Shown here: positions 7,891 through 16,718 of the stretch, one piece after another | How the letters are laid out: every line of letters starts with the position of its first letter | Position numbering within the stretch: the stretch's first letter is position 1 | Assembly: GCA_046861615.1 (NCBI GenBank) | Contig: JBHHUS010000005.1 | Coordinates: 1 to 52,221, forward strand | DNA: 52,221 bases | Direction of reading: 5' to 3' | Source of the DNA: CAZNUM01 sp046861615 | Lineage (GTDB): Bacteria > Fidelibacterota > Marinisomatia > Marinisomatales > TCS55 | Program-made: the position numbers and the translations under genes | The notes under the pieces: model-generated | Database searches by the model: none | What the model was told of the DNA's origin: nothing | Seen by the model: the letters and a program-made list of their open reading frames with translations, nothing else

Positions 7891-9114
7891 TCAGACAATC
7901 GATTTCCACGGTAATATTTGAACAATAATTTTACTACCTACTGGTAGTTGTTCCTTCCCCGGTTCAACTTCCAGAATACAGTTGGCTTCCAGAGCGGAAC
8001 TCAACATATGGGAGCCAATTTTTTCAGCGGGACGACAAACCAGTTTTCCTTTATTGACTTCTACCTTTCCGAATAGAAAACGATATTTCGTCTCTTCCCG
8101 GGGAAAAGGTGTTGTGAGGACTGCTTCTAAAAAATGATTGGGCTGTTTCCCCTGCATTTTCTCCAGCACCGGCCAGACCCAGACCATAAAACCAATGAAC
8201 GCAGAAACCGGATTTCCAGGGAGACTGAATACCAGTGTTTTCCCCCGGCTACCGAAATATAGCGGCTTCCCCGGTTTTTGAGCCACTTTCCAGAAATGTT
8301 CCTTTACACTTAATTCTTTCAATATCAGTCGAAGAAAATCAAACCGGCCCATGGAAATCCCGCCGGTTGAAATCACTACATCAGCAGTCTCCAGAGCTTC
8401 CTGAAGGGCCACTTTCAATTCGTTTTGATCGTCCCGGAGCAATCGCTGAATGATAATCCTGCTACCTGCTCTTTGTACCAGATCGGAAATCACCGGAAGA
8501 TTTGAATTGTAGATTTGTCCGGACTTAAGCTCTGTCCCCGGTTCCTGCAATTCGTCCCCGGTGGTAAAAATCGCCACTCGTACCGGTACAGTAACCGAAA
8601 CACTGGCATAGCCAAAAGTTGCCAGGACTCCAATTTCAGCGGTTGTAATGGGCGTTCCCCGCCGGATTAAAACAGCGCCTTGGGAAATTTCTTCTCCCTG
8701 CCGGCGAATGTGGTCGCCCGGCTGTACAGTTGTAAAAATCCGGACAATCCCGGATTCATCAAAACCACTTGTATTTTCTACCATAATCACGGCATCAGCC
8801 CCGGAGGGAATAACCGCCCCGGTCATCACCTGGGCACACTGGCCCGGTTTTAGCCTTAAATCGCCGGATGAACCAGCAGGAATGACCCCGATAGACTTCA
8901 ATTCCACCGGATTTATCTGCGTAGCACCTTCTGTGTCTTCTGCCCGAACTGCAAACCCGTCCATGGCGGAATTATCAAAACGAGGCATGGGAAAAGGAGC
9001 CTTAACATTCGTTGCTAAGATTCGCCCCGCAGCCACACTCAATTTAATTTTTTCTTCCCGGAGCGGCGGAATCCGGTCTTCAATAATCCTGTGCGCTTCG
9101 GTTACAGAGACCAT
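7891..9114 (-). CDS. moeA: Molybdopterin molybdenumtransferase MoeA
   Basis: Inserts molybdate into adenylylated molybdopterin. The 407 residues show the family signatures PRFDNSAMDGFAVRA near the N-terminus, TTGDEL, TGGISMGRFDFL in the MPT-binding domain, and SLPGNPVSA. The C-terminal domain (about 330-407) is complete. The ATG at 9114 lies inside the end of the permease gene (13-base overlap), so the two are translationally linked. It belongs to the Moco operon. Confidence 0.95.
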   Translation of the reverse strand: MVSVTEAHRIIEDRIPPLREEKIKLSVAAGRILATNVKAPFPMPRFDNSAMDGFAVRAEDTEGATQINPVELKSIGVIPAGSSGDLRLKPGQCAQVMTGAVIPSGADAVIMVENTSGFDESGIVRIFTTVQPGDHIRRQGEEISQGAVLIRRGTPITTAEIGVLATFGYASVSVTVPVRVAIFTTGDELQEPGTELKSGQIYNSNLPVISDLVQRAGSRIIIQRLLRDDQNELKVALQEALETADVVISTGGISMGRFDFLRLILKELSVKEHFWKVAQKPGKPLYFGSRGKTLVFSLPGNPVSAFIGFMVWVWPVLEKMQGKQPNHFLEAVLTTPFPREETKYRFLFGKVEVNKGKLVCRPAEKIGSHMLSSALEANCILEVEPGKEQLPVGSKIIVQILPWKSIV

Positions 9115-9848
9115 ATCAGTCGCTTTCCAAGAATAATAATGGCAATCACCACTACAATTCCCATGACCTTTTGAATAGTCTGAGGACGGAAACGCACTGC
9201 CCCGAAGTAGGAGCCGGCAAAACCGCCCACAATAACGGCCACTAACAGGGGAACCATAAACGGCAGGTCATAAGCTCCCCATTGGAATCGGGCAATGATC
9301 CCCGTTAATGAATTTACCCAGATGAAGATAGTACCGGTAGCGGCAGCTTCCTTCTCCGAGGCCAGTCGGAACATAATCAGCAACGGTACCAGGTAAATGC
9401 CTCCGCCAATCCCCACAGCCCCGGCTACAAAGCCTAACAGCGCCCCAAGACCCACAATCACCGCCCACCGGGAAAGACCCTTTAAATCCAGGGAGAATTG
9501 CAGACGACTAAGAAAGTAAATCCGGATCACTACCAGACAGAGGGTTGCCAGTAACAGCCCAAGAAAAATAGTTCGGGAAAGATTCATAGAACCGGCTAAA
9601 TAGGCCATGGGAACGGAAGTGACTAAAAAAGGCAGGATTAGTCCTAAACGGCCATACCCGTTACGCCAAAAATGAAAAACTCCAAGAGAGGTGACTACCA
9701 GATTCAACGTCAGGGAGATTGTGGGAATCAAGCGATGATCCACTCCCGTAATCGCCATTAAAGCAGTATAAGAAGAACCACCTCCCAACCCTACACTGGA
9801 ATACAGCAGGGCCACAAAGAAAAACAGGATGGACAATAGCCAATCCAT
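9102..9848 (-). CDS. TauE/SafE-family permease within the Moco operon
   Basis: A 248-residue membrane protein with about eight hydrophobic segments in two repeats. Each repeat starts with a glycine-rich motif: YSSVGLGGGSSYTALM near the N-terminus and GAVGIGGGIYLVPLL near residue 145. This is the TauE/SafE (DUF81) pattern. Characterised members are linked to sulfite, sulfoacetate or other sulfur-compound transport. The gene overlaps both neighbours: its ATG at 9848 shares one base with the moaC-mog stop, and its end overlaps moeA by 13 bases. This embedding suggests a role in cofactor synthesis, for example moving a sulfur or metal oxyanion, but the substrate is unknown. ATG 9848 was chosen over the TTG at 9851. 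Confidence 0.88.
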   Translation of the reverse strand: MDWLLSILFFFVALLYSSVGLGGGSSYTALMAITGVDHRLIPTISLTLNLVVTSLGVFHFWRNGYGRLGLILPFLVTSVPMAYLAGSMNLSRTIFLGLLLATLCLVVIRIYFLSRLQFSLDLKGLSRWAVIVGLGALLGFVAGAVGIGGGIYLVPLLIMFRLASEKEAAATGTIFIWVNSLTGIIARFQWGAYDLPFMVPLLVAVIVGGFAGSYFGAVRFRPQTIQKVMGIVVVIAIIILGKRLIWSL

Positions 9849-10807
9849 CAATGTTTACCACCCTTAATAATCCCCCCGGCATGAAAAATAGTGGGAAGCA
9901 ATACTGCCAGGGCATCCTTGGCGGCTCCGGAACTCCCAGGCAGGCAAATGATAATTGTTTTATCAATCATTCCAGCTAATAACCGGGATAACATGGCCGT
10001 TTTTGTCTTTAAACGGCCGAAGGCGTGGAGTGCTTGCTCAACACCCGTGAGGCGGGAATCAACTAGTTTTTCCAGAATGGGGACCGTCAGGTCCCGGGGA
10101 CCCAGTCCCGTACCACCAGTGGTCAGGATCAATTCTACTCCCTCTTTGATCCAGGTGTGAATGGTGCTTTCCAATTGTTTAGCACCATCTGGCAGTAAGC
10201 AATAATGGTTTACGGTACAACCGGCTTTTTTAAAACCCTCCCGGAGAATTTTACCGGACCGGTCCACTCCTTTCCCGGCAGATAAACTGTCACTCAAGGT
10301 AATAATACCTACTTGTGGCCGGTAGTCAGTGGAAAAACTTGTTTTACCTCCGGTCTTTTGGATCAATTTTATTCCGGATATGGACATAGAAGTATCCATG
10401 GCCTTGCACATATCGTAAATGGTTAAGGCTGCTAATGATACGGCGGAAAGCGCTTCCATTTCCACGCCCGTCCCGGCCTGAGTTTTAACGATAGAACGGA
10501 TTAAAATATGACTCGATCCAAGCTCAAATTCAACCTCCACCCACGATAGGGGCAGGGGATGGCAGAGGGGAATCAGCTCAGCCGTTTTCTTCGCCGCGTG
10601 GATTCCCGCTAACTTAGCGGTGGTAAGGACATTACCCTTGGGAATTTTCTCAGTTTGGATGGCTTGGATAGTCTCCGCCTGCAGAGTGATTTTCCCCTCT
10701 GCCCGGGCAATTCTAACGGTGGGGATCTTCTCCGTTACATCCACCATTTTCACCGCGCCCTTTTCATCTAAATGGTTGAACGGCTGATCTTTCGTTTTCA
10801 CTCTCAT
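9848..10807 (-). CDS. Bifunctional MoaC-MoaB/Mog fusion
   Basis: A 319-residue fusion. Residues about 1-158 are MoaC (cyclic pyranopterin monophosphate synthase), with KMVDVTEK, PKGNVLTTAKLAGIHAAKKT, LIPLCHPL and GVEMEALSAVS. Residues about 163-319 are a MoaB/Mog-type molybdopterin adenylyltransferase, with VGIITLSDS, LTTGGTGLGPRDLT and CLPGSSGAAKDA. The two halves therefore act at the start and near the end of the pathway. Its ATG overlaps the moaA stop by four bases (ATGA), and its stop overlaps the permease start. Similar fusions are known in other bacteria. Confidence 0.94.
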   Translation of the reverse strand: MRVKTKDQPFNHLDEKGAVKMVDVTEKIPTVRIARAEGKITLQAETIQAIQTEKIPKGNVLTTAKLAGIHAAKKTAELIPLCHPLPLSWVEVEFELGSSHILIRSIVKTQAGTGVEMEALSAVSLAALTIYDMCKAMDTSMSISGIKLIQKTGGKTSFSTDYRPQVGIITLSDSLSAGKGVDRSGKILREGFKKAGCTVNHYCLLPDGAKQLESTIHTWIKEGVELILTTGGTGLGPRDLTVPILEKLVDSRLTGVEQALHAFGRLKTKTAMLSRLLAGMIDKTIIICLPGSSGAAKDALAVLLPTIFHAGGIIKGGKH

Positions 10808-11844
10808 CCTCCAATCTGAGTCATACTTTCACGCAGTGGAGTTCCTTTACTCTGCGCACTCCAGCCATCCTCCGGTTTATTCCACATGGCTTTTTTCAAT
10901 AACGCTACTAAGTCAACGTCCGTCCCCCCGTTATGCATCTGAGCGCGTAAATCGTACTCATTCGTGGCATAGAGACAATTACGAATCTTGCCATCGGCCG
11001 TGATCCGGATGCGATTGCAGGAGCTGCATATGTCCCGACTGTACGAAGGTATGACGGCAATTTTTCCACAATAACCGGGAAGGCGAAATACCTTTTGTTC
11101 AGTCTTTGTGCCCTCCGCCGGAACCAGGGATGGAAAATGTTCATGAAGGTCCTCCACAATATGATCCTGGGAATAAAATTTACCGGTTTTCCAAATCTGG
11201 TGGGCATCAAAAGGCATCAGTTCAATAAACCTGACAGTCACCGGGTTTTGCCTTGTTAAGGCAACAAATGCCGGAATTTCACTATCGTTGAATCCCCGCA
11301 AGGCAACAACATTTATTTTCACATTGATTTTTGCTCTCAAAGCAGCTCGTAATCCTTCCAGGACCTGAAACAATCCGTCCCTGCGGGTAATTAACGTATA
11401 CTTTTTCCGCTCTAAAGTATCTAGACTGATATTCACTCCCGAAAGACCCGCTTTTTTTAATTGCGCAATCTTACCAACCAGGAGTAGTCCGTTGGTGGTG
11501 ATATGGACTGATTCTATCCCGATATCCTGAACCGCTGCTTTCACCAGCCGGAATAAGTCAGGATTCAAAAGCGGTTCCCCACCGGTAAAACGAATTTTCT
11601 TCACACCAAGCCCGGAGGCAATTTGTATGATCCTTATTATTTCCCGGGTAGTGATTAACTTACTGCTGGAACGGAAACGAATACCCCGTTCCGGCATACA
11701 ATAAATACAGCGCAGGTTACAATGTTCATTCAGAGCGATTCGTAAGTAATCAAACCTGCGACCAAAACGATCATTTAAGACTGGATGAACCCGAAAAACG
11801 GGTTCTGAATCGAGGGCGTTAACAGGATAAGTCTTTATTTCCAT
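10804..11844 (-). CDS. moaA: GTP 3',8-cyclase MoaA (radical SAM)
   Basis: With MoaC it converts GTP to cyclic pyranopterin monophosphate. The N-terminal radical-SAM cluster is CxxxCxxC at Cys42, Cys46 and Cys49 (HCNLRCIYC), followed by GGEPLL. The C-terminal cluster motif is CSSC plus a third Cys 14 residues on (IRNC). The protein ends in Gly-Gly, as active MoaA does. Start choice is uncertain. ATG 11844 has a GGAAAG site and a family-like N-terminus; ATG 11886 would add 14 residues but lies 2 bases after a stable hairpin. The first gene after a 186-base leader downstream of mobA. Confidence 0.93.
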   Translation of the reverse strand: MEIKTYPVNALDSEPVFRVHPVLNDRFGRRFDYLRIALNEHCNLRCIYCMPERGIRFRSSSKLITTREIIRIIQIASGLGVKKIRFTGGEPLLNPDLFRLVKAAVQDIGIESVHITTNGLLLVGKIAQLKKAGLSGVNISLDTLERKKYTLITRRDGLFQVLEGLRAALRAKINVKINVVALRGFNDSEIPAFVALTRQNPVTVRFIELMPFDAHQIWKTGKFYSQDHIVEDLHEHFPSLVPAEGTKTEQKVFRLPGYCGKIAVIPSYSRDICSSCNRIRITADGKIRNCLYATNEYDLRAQMHNGGTDVDLVALLKKAMWNKPEDGWSAQSKGTPLRESMTQIGG

Positions 11845-11888
11845 TCTCTTTCCAAATACGGGAGCAAATGATGCCGTTTCCAACATCA

Positions 11889-11922
11889 CCGTGTCGGCCT
11901 CAGGCCCTATTCCAGTACACGG
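11889..11922 (-). promoter_or_regulatory. Structured leader upstream of moaA, candidate riboswitch
   Basis: On the minus strand, CCGTGT (11922-11917) pairs perfectly with ACACGG (11894-11889). Inside it a second hairpin, GGCC-TGA-GGCC, lies at 11906-11896. The structure ends just before the upstream ATG at 11886 and 45 bases before the preferred ATG at 11844, so its folding could control translation. Molybdenum-cofactor riboswitches occur in this position before moaA in other bacteria. I could not match this sequence to that consensus from memory, so the assignment rests on position and structure only. Confidence 0.45.
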
Positions 11923-12072
11923 AACTTAGACCATTTGGCTGGGAGAACCGTTCAAAATTACTCAAGTCTCATTACAAGGACAAATCCTTGTTAAACCGTT
12001 ATGGTAGTAAACGAAATATAAATGGATTTTGAAAAATAGCAGGATTTCTGGAATAGTTAGTCCATATTTTCA

Positions 12073-12699
12073 TTAATGATCTTTTATTCCAGCTTGAACA
12101 TCTCCTTGCTTAAATACTTTCTCTGCTAACAGTTTATCAGCTGGCGTGTTGATATTGAAAAACCAGTTTCCAGGAATAGAATCATCTATTTCTTCCCGGT
12201 TCAATGTCTTCACGTTTAAATTTTGATAAAAATCCGTTACCTTTAATTTTCCTTGATCGATTTGCCTTTTTATGAACGGCGTACATCGTCGGTTGTAAAC
12301 AGCACATAGCGGTTCCACTCCAAAACCGGCATCCAGAACCAAAATATCATGATGAATACCACGAGCATATAACTCCTGAACAATTTTAGTGGTGACACTG
12401 GGCATATCGCATGCTAATATCAAAACATGGCTTTTAGTGGCATATTCCAGCGCCGTGTAAATACCACCAAGGGGACCGGAATCGGGAATTATATCACGGT
12501 GAAGTTGTAAATTTAAATATTCAAACTTTTCCGGTTCATTGGTAATAATCATAGGGTTGGAGATAACTGATTTCATTGTTTGGATGGCTCGTTCAATTAA
12601 AGTCGTTTTCCCAATTTTAATGAAGGCTTTTTCCGCACCCATGCGCTGCGACTTTCCCCCTGCCAGGACAGCACCGCAGATACCTATTTCAGTGCTCAT
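12073..12699 (-). CDS. mobA: Molybdenum cofactor guanylyltransferase MobA
   Basis: Attaches GMP to Mo-molybdopterin to make the bis-MGD cofactor used by DMSO-reductase-family enzymes. The 208 residues show the nucleotidyltransferase signature VLAGGKSQRMGAEKA at 11-25, the GPLGGIYTALE segment and the metal-binding LACDMPSV. Normal length for the family. It lies 26 bases after rpiB and is followed by a 186-base gap before moaA. It may be the first Moco gene of the transcript. Its presence implies that the cell makes MGD-type molybdoenzymes, none of which is in the window. Confidence 0.94.
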   Translation of the reverse strand: MSTEIGICGAVLAGGKSQRMGAEKAFIKIGKTTLIERAIQTMKSVISNPMIITNEPEKFEYLNLQLHRDIIPDSGPLGGIYTALEYATKSHVLILACDMPSVTTKIVQELYARGIHHDILVLDAGFGVEPLCAVYNRRCTPFIKRQIDQGKLKVTDFYQNLNVKTLNREEIDDSIPGNWFFNINTPADKLLAEKVFKQGDVQAGIKDH

Positions 12700-12724
12700 T
12701 ACCTATCTGAAATTTGATCCAAAT

Positions 12725-13162
12725 TTATTGATCCAACGCCCGGATGCGCCGATCATGCCGTCCGTGCTCAAAAGCTTCTTTCAACCATAAAACGATGACT
12801 TTTAAAGCTTCCTCCTCGGTCACGAATCGGGCTCCCAGGGAAAGAACATTGGCATTATTATGACGGCGGGATAGCAGAACTATCTCTTCAGTGCCTCCGT
12901 AATAAACGGCTGCCCGAATCCCTTTCACACGATTTGCAGCCATGGCTTCCCCCTGTCCGGAGCCACCAAATATAAGACCGCGACTCTCAGGATCGGCAGC
13001 TACTGATCGGGCACAGGGAATAATAAAATCAGGGAAATCATCTTCGGAATTAAAAGCAAAAGCACCGTGATCCTGGACCTCATATCCTTGTCCAAGTAGG
13101 TGTTTTTTAATCGTTTCTTTCAACCGGTAACCGGCATGGTCCGCCGCTAAATGAATTTTCAT
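12725..13162 (-). CDS. rpiB: Ribose-5-phosphate isomerase B
   Basis: Interconverts ribose-5-phosphate and ribulose-5-phosphate in the non-oxidative pentose phosphate pathway. It has 145 residues of RpiB/LacAB fold, with AADHAGY at the start and RRHNNANVLSLGAR for phosphate and substrate binding. The usual catalytic Cys of E. coli RpiB (in the ICGTG segment) is replaced by Gly here (FGGSGQGE). The Glu of GQGEAMAAN matches the M. tuberculosis-type enzyme, where a Glu acts as the base. It lies downstream of transketolase (214-base gap) and before mobA. Confidence 0.93.
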   Translation of the reverse strand: MKIHLAADHAGYRLKETIKKHLLGQGYEVQDHGAFAFNSEDDFPDFIIPCARSVAADPESRGLIFGGSGQGEAMAANRVKGIRAAVYYGGTEEIVLLSRRHNNANVLSLGARFVTEEEALKVIVLWLKEAFEHGRHDRRIRALDQ

Positions 13163-13376
13163 AATTTACCTGACTCTAACCAGAATATCGGGGTAATGGC
13201 ATTTTTGGATTGATGGGACAAAACAAGCATCAAACCCGCAACTACCCACGTTTCCCTTAAACACCCGCTTCAAATTCCCTGGTTTATTAATTTTCATCAT
13301 TGTTTATCTCATCTCCACTATTCCACTCTACTATTAACCCAGGCCTCCAGTATTCCATCCTAACCATTCACCAACT

Positions 13377-15404
13377 TCAAAGCAATTGATCCAGATGATG
13401 TCGGATCTTTTTTTCCACTTTTTCCGCTGTAAATCCGTATTTCCGGGCTAAAACACCGGCAGGCGCGGAGGCACCGAAGTGATCCAGTCCAATCATCAAT
13501 CCCTGGGGACCCACGTACCGCTCCCAACCTTGAGTAATTCCTGCTTCCAGTGAGACGGTCATGGCACCCCGTAAGGGAATCAACTTTCGTTTATATGAAT
13601 CAGGTTGCCGGTCAAATAATTCCCAGCAGGGCATACTCACCACACGAATCCGCCGGTCATTCATCCGCTCCATTACTTCCAGGGCCAGCGATACTTCAGA
13701 TCCGGTGGCCAGAAAAACCAATTCGGGCCAGCCATCACAATCATGGAGACAATAAGCGCCCCGGGCTACACCAGCCTCAACCTGGGCCATGCTCAGGTCC
13801 AAAACCGGGACTCCCTGGCGGGTTAACGCGAGAGCACTGGGAGTGCCCGTGGATTCCAGAGCCAATTTAAAACAAACTGCTGTTTCCCTGGCATCGGCCG
13901 GACGGAAGACCTGAAAATTGGGAATCGCCCGCAAGGCCATGATCTGCTCTACAGGCTGGTGTGTGGGGCCGTCTTCCCCAACGTAAAAAGAGTCATGAGT
14001 GAATTCATGAATTACCCGCAGTTTCTGCAGGGCTGCCAGACGCAGAGCCGGGCGTTCATAGTCGGAAAACACCAGGAAAGTCCCCCCGAAAGGAATCAAC
14101 CCGTCGTGAAGGGCAATCCCGTTGAGTATAGCTGCCATGGGAAATTCACGGACACCAAAGGCCAGATTCCGCCCTGTACGCCGCTCCCGGGAAAAATCAC
14201 CGTAGGTGGCAGCAAAATTCCCAGTGTAATTAGAAGGTTCCAGGTCCGCCGAGCCTCCTACCAGATTGGAAACCTGTTTTGAAAAGACATCCAGGATAAG
14301 ACCAAAAGCTTTGCGGGTGGCCAGGGAATTCCCGGCTTCAAATTCTGGGTAATGCAATTCAGGAACGGATCTTTCAAAAGTGGTTTTCCACAGCTTACGA
14401 AACCGTGAATCTTTACTGGTTTCTTTCAGGGTTAATTTCCACTGGGAAACTTCCTCCCGCAGGGAAGTGAAACGGGTACGAAAATGGTTCACAACTTCAG
14501 CAGGAATAAAAAAGGGTTCAGCGGGTAATCCCCACTTTTTCCTGGTAGCAGCAATTTCTTCCGGGGGCAGGGGTGTTCCGTGCGTTCCCGGGTCTCCTTC
14601 CATGCTGGCGGTACCATGGGCCATGACCGACTTCCCGATGATAATACTGGGACGATCCACTACCTGAGCTTTCTCGATTGCTTCCCTGATTTGACCCAGA
14701 TCATGACCATCGATTTTCTGGACATGCCAGTTGAACCCTTCAAACAGGGTAGCATAAACCGTCGAGTCCGAACGGGAGGTTGAGCCGGAAATCTGAGCGG
14801 AATTTGAGTCGTAGTACAAAATGAGGCGTGATAAACCCCAGTGTCCCGCCAAAGAAGCGGCCCCTAAGGCTACCGGTTCCTGGAGATCCCCGTCACCCGC
14901 CAGAATGTAGGTAAAATGCCCCACCAGATCGTCTTCTTTTTCGGTTGTCTCAAGAAACGTTGCCCGTAGTAAAGATTCAGCCACACTCATTCCGATTCCC
15001 ATGGCCAGCCCCTGCCCAAGAGGACCGGTGGTGGCTTCCACACCTGGCAGGTCCACCTCCGGGTGACCGGGGGTAGAGCTGCCGAACTGGCGGAAGGATT
15101 GCAGGTCTTCCATACCCAGCCATCCCACCATGAATAAAAGGGAATAGAGAAGCATAGACTCATGGCCGGCGGAGAGTACAAAACGATCCCGGGCAATCCA
15201 CTCCGGATCATCGGGGTCAAATTTCAGATACTCGGTAAACAGCGTGTAAGCAAAATCCATTGATGACAGAGCACCGCCGGTGTGACCGGAATTAGCTTTC
15301 CGCACACCGTCGATGACAAACCCCTTGAGTACATTCAGGGCAAATTGATCCTTTTCTTCAAGGGTCCAATTATTGAAAGATTCCAGGTCCTTGTAACCGA
15401 CCAT
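13377..15404 (-). CDS. tkt: Transketolase
   Basis: Thiamin-diphosphate enzyme of the pentose phosphate pathway, 675 residues, full length. The N-terminal PP domain has KANSGHTGGAL and the ThDP motif GDGDLQEPVALGA...YYDSN. The middle PYR domain has LVGGSADLEPSN and VREFPMAAILNGIALHDG. The C-terminal domain starts around residue 540. Histidines expected in substrate binding appear in SGHTGG, THGTPL and EFTHDSFYVGEDGPTHQP. It starts 3 bases after the rpe stop, so rpe and tkt form an operon. Its need for ThDP connects it to the thiamin pyrophosphokinase encoded near 47.2 kb. Confidence 0.96.
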   Translation of the reverse strand: MVGYKDLESFNNWTLEEKDQFALNVLKGFVIDGVRKANSGHTGGALSSMDFAYTLFTEYLKFDPDDPEWIARDRFVLSAGHESMLLYSLLFMVGWLGMEDLQSFRQFGSSTPGHPEVDLPGVEATTGPLGQGLAMGIGMSVAESLLRATFLETTEKEDDLVGHFTYILAGDGDLQEPVALGAASLAGHWGLSRLILYYDSNSAQISGSTSRSDSTVYATLFEGFNWHVQKIDGHDLGQIREAIEKAQVVDRPSIIIGKSVMAHGTASMEGDPGTHGTPLPPEEIAATRKKWGLPAEPFFIPAEVVNHFRTRFTSLREEVSQWKLTLKETSKDSRFRKLWKTTFERSVPELHYPEFEAGNSLATRKAFGLILDVFSKQVSNLVGGSADLEPSNYTGNFAATYGDFSRERRTGRNLAFGVREFPMAAILNGIALHDGLIPFGGTFLVFSDYERPALRLAALQKLRVIHEFTHDSFYVGEDGPTHQPVEQIMALRAIPNFQVFRPADARETAVCFKLALESTGTPSALALTRQGVPVLDLSMAQVEAGVARGAYCLHDCDGWPELVFLATGSEVSLALEVMERMNDRRIRVVSMPCWELFDRQPDSYKRKLIPLRGAMTVSLEAGITQGWERYVGPQGLMIGLDHFGASAPAGVLARKYGFTAEKVEKKIRHHLDQLL

Positions 15405-15407
15405 AGG

Positions 15408-16109
15408 CTATCTGAGGGAATTAAATTGTTGCATCACCGCCACCGGATCATCGGCGGCGAAAATAGCCGAACCAACCACCAGGACATCCGCACCGGTTTC
15501 CAGAATCATAGGTGCATTATTCAGTTTTACGCCGCCATCCACTTCAATCAATACCTGCTGCTGCCGGTTACACTGCAATAAACGTTCATTTAATTCACGG
15601 ATGCGTTCCGTGGATTTAGGCAGGTACTCCTGGGCGCCGAAGCCCGGTTCTACACTCATCATCAGTACCAGGTCCACCAGATCCAGATAAGGTTCTAACT
15701 CCTGAACCGGCGTCCCCGGTTTCAGGGAGATACCCACCTGTTTCCCCTGGTTCCGGATGAGGTCAATTATTCCGGCCGGATCAGATGTCGCCTCCAGGTG
15801 AAAGGTGATTCCGTCGGCCCCCGCCCGGGCAAACGGTGCCACCAGCGATTCCGGTCTGATAGCCATTAAATGGACATCTAAGAATTTCTTTGTCTGCGGC
15901 CGAAGAGCTTCCACCACCGGAGGACCAACCGTAAGGTTGGGAACAAACTGGTTATCCATTACATCCACGTGAATCCACGGTACACCGCCGGTTTTGCAGT
16001 AACGCAACGCCGCCGCCAAATCAGAAAAATCCGCCGATAAAATTGAAGGGGCCAGTTTGAAATCAGATTTCATAATATCGTTGCCGAACTTACCCGTCGA
16101 AAGTCCCAT
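15408..16109 (-). CDS. rpe: Ribulose-phosphate 3-epimerase
   Basis: Interconverts ribulose-5-phosphate and xylulose-5-phosphate, the substrate of the transketolase encoded immediately downstream. TIM-barrel protein of up to 233 residues with APSILSADF, the metal motif HVDVMDNQFVPN, VHLMA, SVEPGFG and EVDGGVK. The expected metal ligands (His and Asp of HVD, His of VHLM, Asp of DGG) are present. The start is ambiguous: ATG 16109 gives 12 extra residues before MKSDFKLAPSIL at ATG 16073, and neither has a clear ribosome site. Confidence 0.95.
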   Translation of the reverse strand: MGLSTGKFGNDIMKSDFKLAPSILSADFSDLAAALRYCKTGGVPWIHVDVMDNQFVPNLTVGPPVVEALRPQTKKFLDVHLMAIRPESLVAPFARAGADGITFHLEATSDPAGIIDLIRNQGKQVGISLKPGTPVQELEPYLDLVDLVLMMSVEPGFGAQEYLPKSTERIRELNERLLQCNRQQQVLIEVDGGVKLNNAPMILETGADVLVVGSAIFAADDPVAVMQQFNSLR

Positions 16110-16229
16110 GATTCAACGGGCAATTCAGACCCGAATCTGAACTTAAAGTGCCAGCCCGTTCATAACTTGATTTTATCCCCTGTAAAAACCTGTTTGCGAA
16201 TCATAATAAGAATGTGGGTTAATCCCTCC

Positions 16230-16259
16230 TTGTAAAAAAACCACCCATAATGATATATT
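16230..16259 (+). promoter_or_regulatory. Sigma70-like promoter for the Mth938-like gene
   Basis: TTGTAA at 16230-16235, an 18-base spacer and TATATT at 16254-16259 lie 40 bases before the ATG at 16300, in the divergent gap with rpe. Judged by eye against the consensus. Confidence 0.4.
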
Positions 16260-16299
16260 AAAGGTTAAATAGAATCAATACATAATCCATGTCAAACAG

Positions 16300-16665
16300 A
16301 TGCAGTCGCCGATAATCAAAAAAATTTCCTGGGGACACCTCGAAATTGAGGGTTTTGATCAGCCCTTCAAAGACGCCAAACTATACCCCGGCGGAGCTCG
16401 GGAATGGGACTGGAATGAAACGGCAACCAGTCATTCCCCGGGAATTCAGCCAGCCGATATTCAGGAATTACTGGATAATGGTGTAAAAATCCTGATTCTT
16501 TCTCAAGGCGTTTACGGCCGCTTGCAAACCAGTGACACTACCCTGGACCTGTTGAAGGAACGGCAGATTATTTACCATCAATTGAAAACCGGAGCCGCGG
16601 TGAAATTGTATAATAAACTGCGTAAAACGGAAGCAGTGGGCGCCTTGATTCACTCCACTTGTTGA
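16300..16665 (+). CDS. Mth938-like domain protein
   Basis: A 121-residue protein that is a single Mth938-like domain (the AAMDC/NDUFAF3-related fold). The conserved pattern is clear: ISWGHLEIEG near the start, DAKLYPGGAREWDWNETATSHSPGIQPADI in the middle, then ILSQGVYG, and ALIHSTC at the end. The family's molecular function is not established in bacteria. It stands alone, divergent from rpe and convergent with the DUF5916 gene, so context gives no clue. Confidence 0.85.
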   Translation: MQSPIIKKISWGHLEIEGFDQPFKDAKLYPGGAREWDWNETATSHSPGIQPADIQELLDNGVKILILSQGVYGRLQTSDTTLDLLKERQIIYHQLKTGAAVKLYNKLRKTEAVGALIHSTC

Positions 16666-16718
16666 TGCTGATCAGCCGGCTGCGCGACAGCTATCACCGG
16701 AGTATAATCAGTATTGAA

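Noticed and set aside
11974..11991. ACAAGGA/TCCTTGT hairpin as a terminator after mobA
   Set aside because: No T-run follows on the minus strand and the next gene is moaA in the same direction; an RNA leader element is more likely.
13163..13376. A hidden small gene or RNA between transketolase and rpiB
   Set aside because: The 214 bases are low-complexity C/T/A with no ribosome site, long reading frame, tRNA fold or clear hairpin.
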